A stretch of DNA of 64,000 bases from Flavobacterium glaciei (GTDB taxonomy: Bacteria > Bacteroidota > Bacteroidia > Flavobacteriales > Flavobacteriaceae), in assembly GCF_003350545.1 (NCBI RefSeq), contig NZ_QQBA01000013.1:1-64000 (forward strand), written 5' to 3'. The notes below the pieces were generated by a model. That model saw only the letters and a list, made by a program, of their open reading frames with translations. It ran no database searches and had not been told where the DNA came from. A program made the position numbers and the translations under genes. Shown one piece after another: positions 44,350 to 53,458 of the stretch (positions are counted from its first letter, which is position 1; each line of letters begins with the position of its first letter).

Positions 44350-45873
44350 ATGAAAAACAAACAACAAAATTTAGGATTTGCATCTATTCTAGGATTAGCA
44401 CTGTTATCTTTAACTGCAATTTCATGTAATGATGATGATAACAATGAAATGATGATGCCAGTTGCGGCGCCTGACGTTAACTTTACTGCCTTAGCCAGTA
44501 ACAATACCATTCTTACATTCAATGCAAGAAATTTAGCTACTCCAACTTCAACCACTCCTATTGTAGGTTTACCAGCATCAGAGAGTATTGTGAGTATTGA
44601 TTACAGACCTGCAACAGGACAGTTGTATGCCTTAGGTTCTTCTAGTCGTCTCTATTTTATTAATGAGAAAAGTGGAGCTGCAACAGCATTAAGCGCTGGA
44701 TCGTTTTCTCCTGTTGTTGCGGGTGCTAATGCTTCATTAGATTTTAATCCTACAGTAGATAGAATTCGTTTGGTAACAGAATCTGGTCAAAATCTTAGAT
44801 TACACCCGGAACTTGGAACTGTTGTAGCAACTGATGGAGTTATTAATGGGGGTACAAATCCTAAAATTGGTGCAGTAGCTTATACAAATAGTATGGCAGG
44901 CGCAACAACAACAATGTTATTTGATATAGATTTCGAACAAGATAAATTGTATGTTCAAACACCACCTAATGATGGTGGACTTCAACTTGTGGGTGACTTA
45001 GGTGTAAACTTTCAAGGTGTAGGTGATATGGATATTTTAGCAGATAATTCAACTGCTCTTGCGGTAACAAACAATGCTAATGTGTCTACTTTATACACAA
45101 TCGATTTGACTACTGGAAAAGCTGTTGATGTGGGTAAATTCACTGCTCCAGTGATAAGCATAGCATTCAAAACTAATCCAATCGCCTATGCTACAACTTC
45201 TAGCAATATGCTGGTTCGTTTTAATCCAACAAGTGGAAGCAATAATTCTGTTGCATTAACTGGTTTAGCTGCAAACGAAAGTATTGTAGGTTTAGATTTT
45301 AGACCAGCAAACGGAGGTTTATATGCTATTTCAAATCAAAGCAGAATGTTTTCTGTGAATACAGCTAGCGGAGCATTGACAGTAATTGGATCGCCTTTGT
45401 TAACAGCATTGTCAGGTACTTCTTTTGGTTTTGATTTTAATCCAACCGTAGATAGAATCAGGCTGGTAAGTAATACAGGTCAAAATTTACGTTTACACCC
45501 AGATTTAGGTACAGTAGTAGCAGTTGATGGCAATCTAAATCCTGGAACACCATTTGTAACTGGAGCTGCATATACTAATAATATTGCTGGAGCCACTACA
45601 ACTTCATTATTAGTAATTGACTCACAAACAGACATGTTATATCGTCAAGACCCACCAAATAACGGTACACTAGTTGCTATTGGGAATTTAGGAGTAAATG
45701 TTGATGCTGATAGCGGATTTGATATTGGTGGTAATAGTGCTGCTGCATTTGCTTTATTGAAAGTAAATAATGTTACATCAGTGTACAGTATAAACTTGGT
45801 AACTGGTGCAGCTACTAAGGTTTCTGATATAAATATTCAAGCCACAGCAATGGCTGTTGGTTTAGGTTTTTAG
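44350..45873 (+). CDS. DUF4394 lipoprotein with two domain copies
   Basis: A 507-residue protein with lipobox cysteine at 26 followed by NDDDNN, a surface-export type signal. Two homologous DUF4394 halves are visible: ILTFNARNLATP...GLPASESIVSIDYRPATGQLYALGS and LVRFNPTSGSNNSVALTGLAANESIVGLDFRPANGGLYAIS, each continuing to DFNPTVDRIRLVxxxGQNLRLHPxLGTVVA. The repeated blades suggest a beta propeller. Function unknown; presumably a surface binding or structural protein. It is monocistronic and ends at a terminator. Confidence 0.85.
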   Translation: MKNKQQNLGFASILGLALLSLTAISCNDDDNNEMMMPVAAPDVNFTALASNNTILTFNARNLATPTSTTPIVGLPASESIVSIDYRPATGQLYALGSSSRLYFINEKSGAATALSAGSFSPVVAGANASLDFNPTVDRIRLVTESGQNLRLHPELGTVVATDGVINGGTNPKIGAVAYTNSMAGATTTMLFDIDFEQDKLYVQTPPNDGGLQLVGDLGVNFQGVGDMDILADNSTALAVTNNANVSTLYTIDLTTGKAVDVGKFTAPVISIAFKTNPIAYATTSSNMLVRFNPTSGSNNSVALTGLAANESIVGLDFRPANGGLYAISNQSRMFSVNTASGALTVIGSPLLTALSGTSFGFDFNPTVDRIRLVSNTGQNLRLHPDLGTVVAVDGNLNPGTPFVTGAAYTNNIAGATTTSLLVIDSQTDMLYRQDPPNNGTLVAIGNLGVNVDADSGFDIGGNSAAAFALLKVNNVTSVYSINLVTGAATKVSDINIQATAMAVGLGF

Positions 45874-45896
45874 TAGTTAGATTGTTTTTTTGCATT

Positions 45897-45937
45897 AGTA
45901 AGCCAACTCTGGGAAGGGTTGGCTTACTTGTTTTTAT
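45897..45937 (+). terminator. Terminator of the DUF4394 gene
   Basis: AGTAAGCCAAC pairs perfectly with GTTGGCTTACT around a ten-base loop, followed by TGTTTTT. Confidence 0.85.
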
Positions 45938-45979
45938 TACTTACATAATCCAAGCTATCATAATCTTTTATCATAGAAA

Positions 45980-46013
45980 AATGCCCCAAATAGTTATAAC
46001 TATTTGGGGCATT
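45980..46013 (-). terminator. lysS terminator: perfect 34-bp palindrome
   Basis: AATGCCCCAAATAGTTA is followed directly by its exact reverse complement with no spacer; on the minus strand five Ts follow. It lies 39 bases beyond the lysS stop. Confidence 0.85.
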
Positions 46014-46051
46014 GCTTTTGTGATTTTTTTTTGCAAATAGAACTGAAATAT

Positions 46052-47761
46052 TTACTCTTTCAATCGACATGCTTTTACATCACCATCAACTACAACTTCG
46101 GTCATTCCTAATGACGAAAGGTTTTTCATAGCTTTGTCCCATTTTTTTCCACTCAATTGAGATTGGATTTTCAATAAACCAAACTCCATTTGTTTATTAT
46201 TTACTTGTAAAAGTGTTACAATTAGCTTTTCGTCTTCTTCCAATTCAATTTTCACTTGTTTTTTCTCTGGTCTCATTTGTGGAAACAACAATACTTCTTG
46301 GATAGATGAATTATTGGTCAGGAACATCATCAAACGGTCCATTCCAATACCTAATCCAGAAGTTGGAGGCATTCCATATTCTAACGCTCTCAAGAAATCC
46401 TCATCGATAATTCCGGTTGCTTCATCATCTCCTTTTTCGGACAAGCGCATTTGCTCTTCAAAACGTTCTCTTTGATCAATTGGGTCATTCAATTCTGAGT
46501 ATGCATTTGCTACTTCTTTTCCGCAAACCATCAATTCAAAACGTTCTGTCAATTCTGGATTGTCTCTGTGTTGCTTGCAAAGTGGAGACATTTCCTTTGG
46601 ATAATCCGTGATGAAAGTAGGTTGAATATAATTCCCTTCGCATTTAGCGCCAAAAATTTCATCAATTAATTTCCCTTTCCCCATGGTTTTATCCACGTCA
46701 ATTCCCATTCCTCGTGCAGCTTCAAATAATTCTGCTTCATTTTTTCCTGAAATATCAAATCCAGTAAAATGCTTAATAGAATCTGTCATCGTAACTCTAG
46801 CATAAGGCGCCTTAAAGTTCACCTTATGTTCTCCAAAAGTCGCTTCACTGGTCCCATTCACACCAATAGCGCAATGTTCTAATAGGTTTTCGGTGAAATT
46901 CATCATCCAATTGTAGTCTTTGTAGGCTACATATATTTCCATGGCAGTAAATTCCGGGTTGTGCGTTCGGTCCATTCCTTCATTACGGAAGTTTTTCGAA
47001 AACTCATACACACCATCAAAACCACCAACAATCAATCTTTTTAAATACAATTCATTCGCAATACGCATGTATAACGGCATGTCAAGCGAGTTGTGGTGCG
47101 TGATAAAAGGTCTTGCTGCAGCACCACCGGGAATCGGTTGCAAAACTGGCGTTTCTACCTCAAGATATCCTTTGTCATTAAAGAAAGAACGCATCGCATT
47201 GAACAATTTAGTTCTTTTGATAAACGTTTCTTTTACATGGTCGTTTACCGTTAAATCTACGTAACGGCGACGGTATCTTTGTTCTGGATCAGCAAAAGCA
47301 TCGTGTGTTTTACCATCAGCATCCGTTTTTACAACAGGAAGTGGTTTTAAGGCTTTCGCCAAAACTGTCAAACCATAAACATGAACCGAGATTTCTCCCA
47401 CTTGCGTTTTAAAAACCGTTCCGCGAACCCCAATAAAATCGCCAATATCCAATAGTTTTTTGAAAACCACATTGTACATTGTTTTCTCCTCATCCGTCGA
47501 AATATCATCTCTCGAAACATACACTTGAATACGTCCTTCAGCATCTTTCAATTCTGCAAATGACGCCTTTCCCATGATACGTTTCCCCATCAAACGTCCT
47601 GCTAAAACAACCTCTTTTCCTTCGTACTTCTCGAAATCAGCTAGGATTTCGCTGGAATAAGCGGTTGTAATAAATTCGGCTGCCGGATAAGGCTCAATGC
47701 CTAAATTGCGTAATTCTGTAAGTGCTTCTCTGCGTAATATTTCTTGTTCGGATAATGCCAT
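46052..47761 (-). CDS. lysS: Lysine--tRNA ligase, class II
   Basis: A 569-residue enzyme. An OB-fold anticodon-binding domain comes first (VVLAGRLMGKRIMGKASFAELKD), then the class II core with motif 2 (NFRNEGMDRTHNPEFT) and motif 3 (GLGIGMDRLMMFLTN). After about residue 500 there is an extension of about 65 residues (VKIELEEDEKLIVTLLQ ... VDGDVKACRLKE) beyond the usual 500-residue bacterial form. A -7 promoter element lies 22 bases upstream. It charges tRNA-Lys; monocistronic, with its own palindromic terminator. Confidence 0.96.
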   Translation of the reverse strand: MALSEQEILRREALTELRNLGIEPYPAAEFITTAYSSEILADFEKYEGKEVVLAGRLMGKRIMGKASFAELKDAEGRIQVYVSRDDISTDEEKTMYNVVFKKLLDIGDFIGVRGTVFKTQVGEISVHVYGLTVLAKALKPLPVVKTDADGKTHDAFADPEQRYRRRYVDLTVNDHVKETFIKRTKLFNAMRSFFNDKGYLEVETPVLQPIPGGAAARPFITHHNSLDMPLYMRIANELYLKRLIVGGFDGVYEFSKNFRNEGMDRTHNPEFTAMEIYVAYKDYNWMMNFTENLLEHCAIGVNGTSEATFGEHKVNFKAPYARVTMTDSIKHFTGFDISGKNEAELFEAARGMGIDVDKTMGKGKLIDEIFGAKCEGNYIQPTFITDYPKEMSPLCKQHRDNPELTERFELMVCGKEVANAYSELNDPIDQRERFEEQMRLSEKGDDEATGIIDEDFLRALEYGMPPTSGLGIGMDRLMMFLTNNSSIQEVLLFPQMRPEKKQVKIELEEDEKLIVTLLQVNNKQMEFGLLKIQSQLSGKKWDKAMKNLSSLGMTEVVVDGDVKACRLKE

Positions 47762-47782
47762 TTTATGCTGATTTTAAGAGCG

Positions 47783-47790
47783 CAAAGATA
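47783..47790 (-). promoter_or_regulatory. -7 element TATCTTTG of lysS
   Basis: On the minus strand TATCTTTG matches TAnnTTTG and lies 21 bases before the lysS ATG. The upstream -33 TTG is not obvious. Confidence 0.5.
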
Positions 47791-47866
47791 CTATATAAGT
47801 TTTAAAATTTAAAGTTTAAAATGTGTCGTTTTTTGAAGCATATTATTCTGTTTTTACAAGACAATT

Positions 47867-47936
47867 TGTCCCGCTATTCGCTGTATCCACGCCCAAAAGC
47901 GTGGGATGCCGCTGCTATCGGGGCTATATTAGGACT
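47867..47936 (+). repeat. Dispersed hairpin repeat element, short form
   Basis: CCCGCTATTCGCTGTATC, then the hairpin CCACGC-CCAAAA-GCGTGG, then GATGCCGCTGCTATCGGGGCTA. It is a compact version of the family: the end blocks CTAT(T)C/CGCTG and GGGGCTA are shared with the long copies but the insert is only about 20 bases. It occupies the region between lysS and the next gene. Confidence 0.7.
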
Positions 47937-48011
47937 TTTATTTTTAAAAAAAATATGAAAAATAGTACAAATAATGTATATTTGAAATCAAATCATTTTG
48001 CAAAAATCCCA

Positions 48012-48737
48012 ATGAAAAAATATATTGCGTTATTTCTATTAGTATTTCTAAACAGTTGCCAAGTCACAGAAACCATTCATTTAAACCAAGATGGAACCGG
48101 AAAAATTGAAATTAATGAGTTGAGAGACGAGCATAGTTATATGCAATTAATGGGTGAAAACTACTCCAAAGAAGAAGTTTTTAGAGATACTACTTATGTT
48201 TTTCAGGATTTGATAATGAAACATTCCGAGACGTTTTCCAGATTACCAGCACTTGAAAAAGCCATTTTTCAAAAATTTGGTGCCGTAAAAGTACATGTCA
48301 AGAAAAACTCGTATGAAAAAGAATTTCGTACAACAATCACGCAAAATTTTACTAAAATAGAGCAAGTTGCTGATCTATATAAAACCGAAGAATACGCAGA
48401 TGATATAGAAAATAATTATGCATTGGTTGCCGAAGAACATTATTATAGTGTGAACTATGATTTTGACGGAAGTGTTTTTAAAAGGATAGTAAAAATCACT
48501 GATCCGGTAGAATTAAAGAAACAGCAGGATAAAATTGAAGGGTACAAAATGCAAGTTTCTAAGTTCAAAATCACACAATCGTATGTTCTAAAATATCATT
48601 TTCCAAGGGAAATAAAATCCGTTTCAAATTTGAATGCTAAAATTAGCGAAGATGGGAAATCACTGGAATTGCAATTTCTGATAGCGGATTGTTTAGTAAA
48701 TCCGGAGAGTACGAATCTAGAAGTTGTTTTAGAGTGA
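48012..48737 (+). CDS. Predicted lipoprotein, hypothetical
   Basis: A 241-residue protein from ATG 48012: MKKYIALFLLVFLNSCQ gives a lipoprotein signal with cysteine at 16. The next residues, VTETIHLNQDGTGKIEIN, look like the first strand pair of a periplasmic beta domain; later blocks (YSVNYDFDGSVFKRIVKI, LKYHFPREIKSVS) are similar. No family recognised. A longer open frame from 47823 runs through the repeat at 47867 and has no signal peptide at its start, so I rejected it. lipB follows after 81 bases. Confidence 0.7.
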   Translation: MKKYIALFLLVFLNSCQVTETIHLNQDGTGKIEINELRDEHSYMQLMGENYSKEEVFRDTTYVFQDLIMKHSETFSRLPALEKAIFQKFGAVKVHVKKNSYEKEFRTTITQNFTKIEQVADLYKTEEYADDIENNYALVAEEHYYSVNYDFDGSVFKRIVKITDPVELKKQQDKIEGYKMQVSKFKITQSYVLKYHFPREIKSVSNLNAKISEDGKSLELQFLIADCLVNPESTNLEVVLE

Positions 48738-48782
48738 TTCATTCGATTCTTTTCTACTCATTAAGTTTTCTTAAAAACTTTG

Positions 48783-48790
48783 TACCTTTG
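48783..48790 (+). promoter_or_regulatory. -7 element TACCTTTG of lipB
   Basis: TACCTTTG matches TAnnTTTG and lies 28 bases before the lipB ATG at 48819. Confidence 0.45.
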
Positions 48791-48818
48791 CCGCTCTTAA
48801 CCGTTGCATCTTTCATTA

Positions 48819-49523
48819 ATGAATAAAAATATCCAACTTCAAGATTTAGGAACAAAAGATTACAAGGAAACTTGGGAATACCAAGAAGAGTTGTTCAAAG
48901 GAATTGTTGACTTAAAAATTCGAAATCGCCGAGAAGAACTCGAACTGGAAACTCCTAATTATTTACTATTTGTGGAACATCCGCATGTGTATACATTAGG
49001 CAAAAGTGGTGATTTGAGTAATTTACTTTTATCTGAAAAACAATTGGAGGCTAAAGGAGCTACTTTTTACAAAATCAATCGTGGTGGAGATATCACGTAT
49101 CACGGTCCTGGACAAATCGTAGGTTATCCTATAATAGATTTGGAGAATTTTTTTACTGACATTCATAAGTATTTGCGTTTTCTGGAAGAAGCCATTATTC
49201 TCACCCTCAATGAATATGGAATTGCTTGTGGTAGAAGCGAAGGCGAAACCGGAGTTTGGTTAGGCGCAGGAACGCCATTTGCAAGAAAAATTTGTGCTAT
49301 GGGCGTGCGCGCTTCCCGTTGGGTAACCATGCACGGATTTGCTTTAAACGTAAATGCTGATTTGGGTTATTTTGACAATATTATTCCGTGTGGGATTCGC
49401 GGGAAAGCCGTAACTTCATTAAACGTTGAACTTGGTGTTGAAAAAGTTAATGAAGAAGAAGTCAAAGAAAAAATACTGAAACATTTTTCCCATTTATTCG
49501 AATGTTCGTTTATTATACAATGA
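48819..49523 (+). CDS. lipB: Octanoyl-(acyl-carrier-protein):protein N-octanoyltransferase
   Basis: A 234-residue LipB, which moves octanoate from ACP onto lipoyl domains at the start of lipoic acid synthesis. Key blocks are FVEHPHVYTLGKSG, GGDITYHGPGQIVGYPI, and AMGVRASRWVTMHGFALN, and the catalytic cysteine/lysine region IIPCGIRGKAVTSL. ATG 48819 follows the promoter; an in-frame TTG at 48804 would only add five residues. Length is normal. The stop converges on rnhB. Confidence 0.95.
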   Translation: MNKNIQLQDLGTKDYKETWEYQEELFKGIVDLKIRNRREELELETPNYLLFVEHPHVYTLGKSGDLSNLLLSEKQLEAKGATFYKINRGGDITYHGPGQIVGYPIIDLENFFTDIHKYLRFLEEAIILTLNEYGIACGRSEGETGVWLGAGTPFARKICAMGVRASRWVTMHGFALNVNADLGYFDNIIPCGIRGKAVTSLNVELGVEKVNEEEVKEKILKHFSHLFECSFIIQ

Positions 49524-49563
49524 GAGTGTTAGTTTTCTTAAATTCTCAGTGTAATCTAAAAAT

Positions 49564-50223
49564 CTAAATTTCCAACTTTAATTGTTCTGGCAATAATCGA
49601 AATGTCATTCGGTGGTATTTAGTAACGCCATAAATCCGAATCGCTTCTCGATGTTCTTTCGTCGGATATCCTTTATTTTGTTTCCAATTGTACATGGGGA
49701 ATTCCTCATGAATCGTATTCATATACTCATCGCGATAGGTTTTTGCTAATACGGATGCGGCTGCAATACTTATGAATTTTGAATCACCTTTTATAATACT
49801 GGTATTTGGAATTGAATTTAGGATTTCAATCTCTGCATCGGTAAAAATTTTCCCTCCACGATTTTTTATTCCACCTTTTGGAATGAATGGACTGTTTCCG
49901 TCTACTATAATATGTAAGGGTTTTGGGTCTAATTTTAAAATGCTCTCCTGCATTGCTTTTATGGAGGCGTTCAAGATGTTAATTTCATCAATTATCAAAG
50001 GTTCTAAATGCGTTACCGCAAATGAAATGCATTCTTGCTCTATAATAGGTCTTAATTTTTCTCTAGCTTTTTCAGAAAGTTGCTTGCTATCGTTTAATGT
50101 GTTATTTTGAAAATCTGGAGATAGTATTACCGCTGCAGCAGTAACAGGACCTGCAAGACAACCTCGACCTGCTTCATCAGTTCCAGTTTCTAAATAGGGT
50201 GTTAAAAAAAAAGGGCTTAACAT
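49564..50223 (-). CDS. rnhB: Ribonuclease HII
   Basis: A 219-residue RNase HII that removes RNA from RNA-DNA hybrids. The catalytic acidic residues are visible: D16 and E17 in [14 protein letters not shown] and a third Asp in IIVDGNSPF (about residue 109), with a fourth acidic position near [19 protein letters not shown]. Length is typical. Monocistronic; the next gene to the right, SusC-like, is divergent and has its own AT-rich upstream region. Confidence 0.96.
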   Translation of the reverse strand: MLSPFFLTPYLETGTDEAGRGCLAGPVTAAAVILSPDFQNNTLNDSKQLSEKAREKLRPIIEQECISFAVTHLEPLIIDEINILNASIKAMQESILKLDPKPLHIIVDGNSPFIPKGGIKNRGGKIFTDAEIEILNSIPNTSIIKGDSKFISIAAASVLAKTYRDEYMNTIHEEFPMYNWKQNKGYPTKEHREAIRIYGVTKYHRMTFRLLPEQLKLEI

Positions 50224-50417
50224 TAAATTAATTTTGACAAAAATATAATAATATTTCTAAATAATTTCACATAAGTGGGTTTGTTGGTTGTGTGATTGAG
50301 TTATGTGTTTTGTTTAAGACAAATTATTAGTGAATTAATTATGTTAAATTTTCTAAAAATTTGTTTCTTTAAGTATTTATTATGATTTTTGTCGAATAAC
50401 TAATTTAATTAATTAAT

Positions 50418-53400
50418 ATGAGATCAAAGTACAAATGGATTATCACGCTATTCTTAGCGTTATCAATGCAGTTATCGTTTGCTCAAGAGAAAACGGTATC
50501 TGGTGTAGTATCTGATTCATCAGGCCCTTTGCCTGGCGTAAATGTTGTGGTGAAAGGTACCAAAACTGGAGTTCAGACTGATTTTGACGGAAAGTATTCC
50601 ATCAAAGCAAAAACAGGAGATGTATTAGTATTTTCTTTTGTTGGAATGACCGATGCTACCAAAACTGTTGGGGCATCAAATACAGTAAATGCAACATTGC
50701 AAGATGGAGTAAGTTTGAATGAAGTTATTGTTCAAACTAATTTAGGTTATTATTCAAGAGATTCAAGAAAATTGTCTTCTTCTGTTTCAACTGTTTCTGC
50801 AGATGAGATATCTAAGCAGTCTCCTGCGCTAACTATTCAAAACGCATTACAAGGACAAGCAGCTGGGGTGCAGGTAACTGCTCAAAACGGAAAGCCTGGA
50901 GCTGCAGCTTATGTAACTGTACGTGGAGCTGTTAGTATTACAGGTGGTACAGCTGAAGCTATTTATGTAGTTGATGGCGCATTTGTAAGCGGGACTGAAG
51001 CTTCTGCTTTAAGTTCAAATGATATTGAATCTGTTTCTATATTGAAAGATGGAGCTTCTGCTGCAATTTATGGAGTACGTGGTGGAAATGGAGTTGTTGT
51101 TATTACTACTAAAAAAGGTAAAAACGCAAAAGGTAAATTTCAGTTCAACAACTCTCTTGGATTTACGCAAAAAATTGCTGATCCATTTGATATGATGAAT
51201 GCTGACGAAAAAATTCGTTATGAAGCATTGATTGGTCAAGGTTCTACTGTTGGTAAATCTGCAGCTGAATTAGCATTATTACGTTCTTATGATCACAACT
51301 GGCAAGATGACTTGTTAAGAAAAGGATTTGTACAAAATAATAATTTTTCTTACTCAGGTGGTAATGATCAATTTACTAATTTTATGTCTGTAGGTTATAC
51401 GGAAGATACAGGAATTATTGACAAACTTAAAGGTTTCAATAGAATTACTGCTAGATATAATAGTGAATACAAAGCAAATGATAGAGTAAAATTTGGTTTT
51501 AATATTGGTGGATCATATGAGAAATTTAATGATTCAAGAGATCGTAACAATGTTCAAAGTCCAATTAGAGCAATGTACGATTACAATCCTTACGAACCTT
51601 TTTTTGCCAGAGATGCTAGTGGAAATGTTGTAAACGATGCTTTAGGTAAACCAGTTTTCAATACAAGTTTACTTGCTGGTTTCCCAATTCAAGAGGCTAT
51701 TATTAATAATGTGGAGCAACGTCGTTTCTTTAGAATGTATGGTCGTCCATACGTTGAGTTAGGAATAGTTAAAGATTTGACTTTCAAAACTCAAATGAAT
51801 ATGAACTACGAAAGATTTCAAAGAGAGTCTTTCACAAAACCATTTTCATTTTTGGATTTAATTGTTGGAGATCCTACTGCTAGAGGTCAAAAAACAGATA
51901 ACGGTTTTGATTCATTAGAGTATCAATTGACTAACAGTTTGAACTACAAGTATAGTATCAATGGTAAACACAATTTTGAATCTACTGTATTGTATGAATA
52001 TTTCAAATCAAACTTTAGATCACACTCTTTAACTAGAAAAGGATATGTTAACGGTGATTTACCTACTGCAGGTACTGCTGTAGTTGGAGTTCCGTTCACT
52101 ACAAGAACTGAAAATGCTACTGTTTCTATTTTTGGTAACATCGATTACGATTTTGATGGTAAATATCTAGTGTCTTTATACGGACGTCGTGATGGTTCAT
52201 CAGTATTGGGAAGTAACAACAAATACGAATTTGCTAAAGGAATCTCTTTAGGTTGGAATGTTACTAGCGAAGCTTTCATGAGTGATGTAAAATGGTTGAA
52301 TAATTTGAAATTAAGAGCATCTTATGGTGAATTAAATTCAACAAACGGTATCGGAAGTTATACTGCACAAAGTCTTTTTAGTACTTCACAATATGGTGGA
52401 GGTATCGGAACGGTATTAACAGGAAGTACTGTTGGAAATGATAACCTAAAATTTGAAAAAGCAGAGAAATACGAAATTGGTATAGAAGCTGCAGTTTTGA
52501 ATAATTGGTTAACTTTCTCAGGTTCTGTTTTTCAAGATAGAAGAAATGACTTTATTTATAGTGATAATACTACTGTTGGTACATCTTTTTCAGCGCTTAT
52601 TAACGCTGGTGACTGGACTTCAAAAGGAGCCGAAGTTGAGTTAAAGGCATTTGCAATTAAAAATGCTAACACTACTTTGTCTTTTTATGTTAATGCTGCT
52701 GCTTTTGACAGAGAAATCAATGAGTTAAACCGTCCTGGTGATCCAAATAATCAGCTTTCAAGAGGATTAACATGGAATAAAGTAGGTCGTTCACCTGATG
52801 ATTTCTTCTTAGTACCTTATGCAGGAGTAAACCCTACAAATGGTCGTGCAATGTATACTAAATTAGATGGTACTGTTACTGATGTATATAGTGCTGGTGA
52901 TAGAGTATTTACTGGAAAAACTCCTTATGCAAAGTATGAAGGTGGTTTTGGTATGCAGTTTGCATACAAAGGATTTGATATCTCTACTGATTTTGTATTC
53001 AAAGAAGGAAACTATACTTATAACTACATGTGGCAAAATATGACTGCAGATGGTTCTGCTCCAAATAGAAATCAGGCTGTTGCAGCATTTGATTACTGGA
53101 CTCCAACTAACACAACTGCATCGTTGCCAGCTCCAAGACAATTGTCAGGGATTAACTCAAATTTAGAATCAGATCGTTTCTTAGAAGATGCAAGTTACAT
53201 TAGATTTAGAAACCTTAATATTGGATATAAATTTACTAAGAAAGCGTTCACTAATTTACCTGTAGATGATATTAGAATATATACTCAAATGCAAAACTTG
53301 TTTACATGGACTAAATTTAATGGTGATCCAGAGGTAGGAATAGGTAGTGCTGAGAGTCAAACAGGTTTGTTAGTACCTGGACAATTTGCATTGTATTCTT

Positions 53401-53447
53401 ATCCTACTGTTCAAACATTCCTTTTTGGAGTATCAATTAATTTATAA
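50418..53447 (+). CDS. SusC/RagA-type TonB-linked outer-membrane protein
   Basis: A 1009-residue protein: signal peptide (about 1-22), a carboxypeptidase-regulatory-like domain (VSGVVSDSSGPLPGVNVVVKGTKTG, about 25-100), a plug domain (LNEVIVQTNLGY to GGNGVVVITTKKG, about 100-235) and a large beta barrel ending in VQTFLFGVSINL. SusC proteins import oligomers with the SusD lid lipoprotein, which follows 11 bases later. The neighbour is a T9SS protease and not a glycoside hydrolase, so peptides are a likely cargo; that is inference. Confidence 0.93.
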   Translation: MRSKYKWIITLFLALSMQLSFAQEKTVSGVVSDSSGPLPGVNVVVKGTKTGVQTDFDGKYSIKAKTGDVLVFSFVGMTDATKTVGASNTVNATLQDGVSLNEVIVQTNLGYYSRDSRKLSSSVSTVSADEISKQSPALTIQNALQGQAAGVQVTAQNGKPGAAAYVTVRGAVSITGGTAEAIYVVDGAFVSGTEASALSSNDIESVSILKDGASAAIYGVRGGNGVVVITTKKGKNAKGKFQFNNSLGFTQKIADPFDMMNADEKIRYEALIGQGSTVGKSAAELALLRSYDHNWQDDLLRKGFVQNNNFSYSGGNDQFTNFMSVGYTEDTGIIDKLKGFNRITARYNSEYKANDRVKFGFNIGGSYEKFNDSRDRNNVQSPIRAMYDYNPYEPFFARDASGNVVNDALGKPVFNTSLLAGFPIQEAIINNVEQRRFFRMYGRPYVELGIVKDLTFKTQMNMNYERFQRESFTKPFSFLDLIVGDPTARGQKTDNGFDSLEYQLTNSLNYKYSINGKHNFESTVLYEYFKSNFRSHSLTRKGYVNGDLPTAGTAVVGVPFTTRTENATVSIFGNIDYDFDGKYLVSLYGRRDGSSVLGSNNKYEFAKGISLGWNVTSEAFMSDVKWLNNLKLRASYGELNSTNGIGSYTAQSLFSTSQYGGGIGTVLTGSTVGNDNLKFEKAEKYEIGIEAAVLNNWLTFSGSVFQDRRNDFIYSDNTTVGTSFSALINAGDWTSKGAEVELKAFAIKNANTTLSFYVNAAAFDREINELNRPGDPNNQLSRGLTWNKVGRSPDDFFLVPYAGVNPTNGRAMYTKLDGTVTDVYSAGDRVFTGKTPYAKYEGGFGMQFAYKGFDISTDFVFKEGNYTYNYMWQNMTADGSAPNRNQAVAAFDYWTPTNTTASLPAPRQLSGINSNLESDRFLEDASYIRFRNLNIGYKFTKKAFTNLPVDDIRIYTQMQNLFTWTKFNGDPEVGIGSAESQTGLLVPGQFALYSYPTVQTFLFGVSINL

Positions 53448-53458
53448 TTAAAATAATT

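Noticed and set aside
47823..48011. N-terminal extension of the lipoprotein at 48012
   Set aside because: It reads through a repeat element, lacks a signal peptide, and the internal ATG yields a proper lipoprotein signal.
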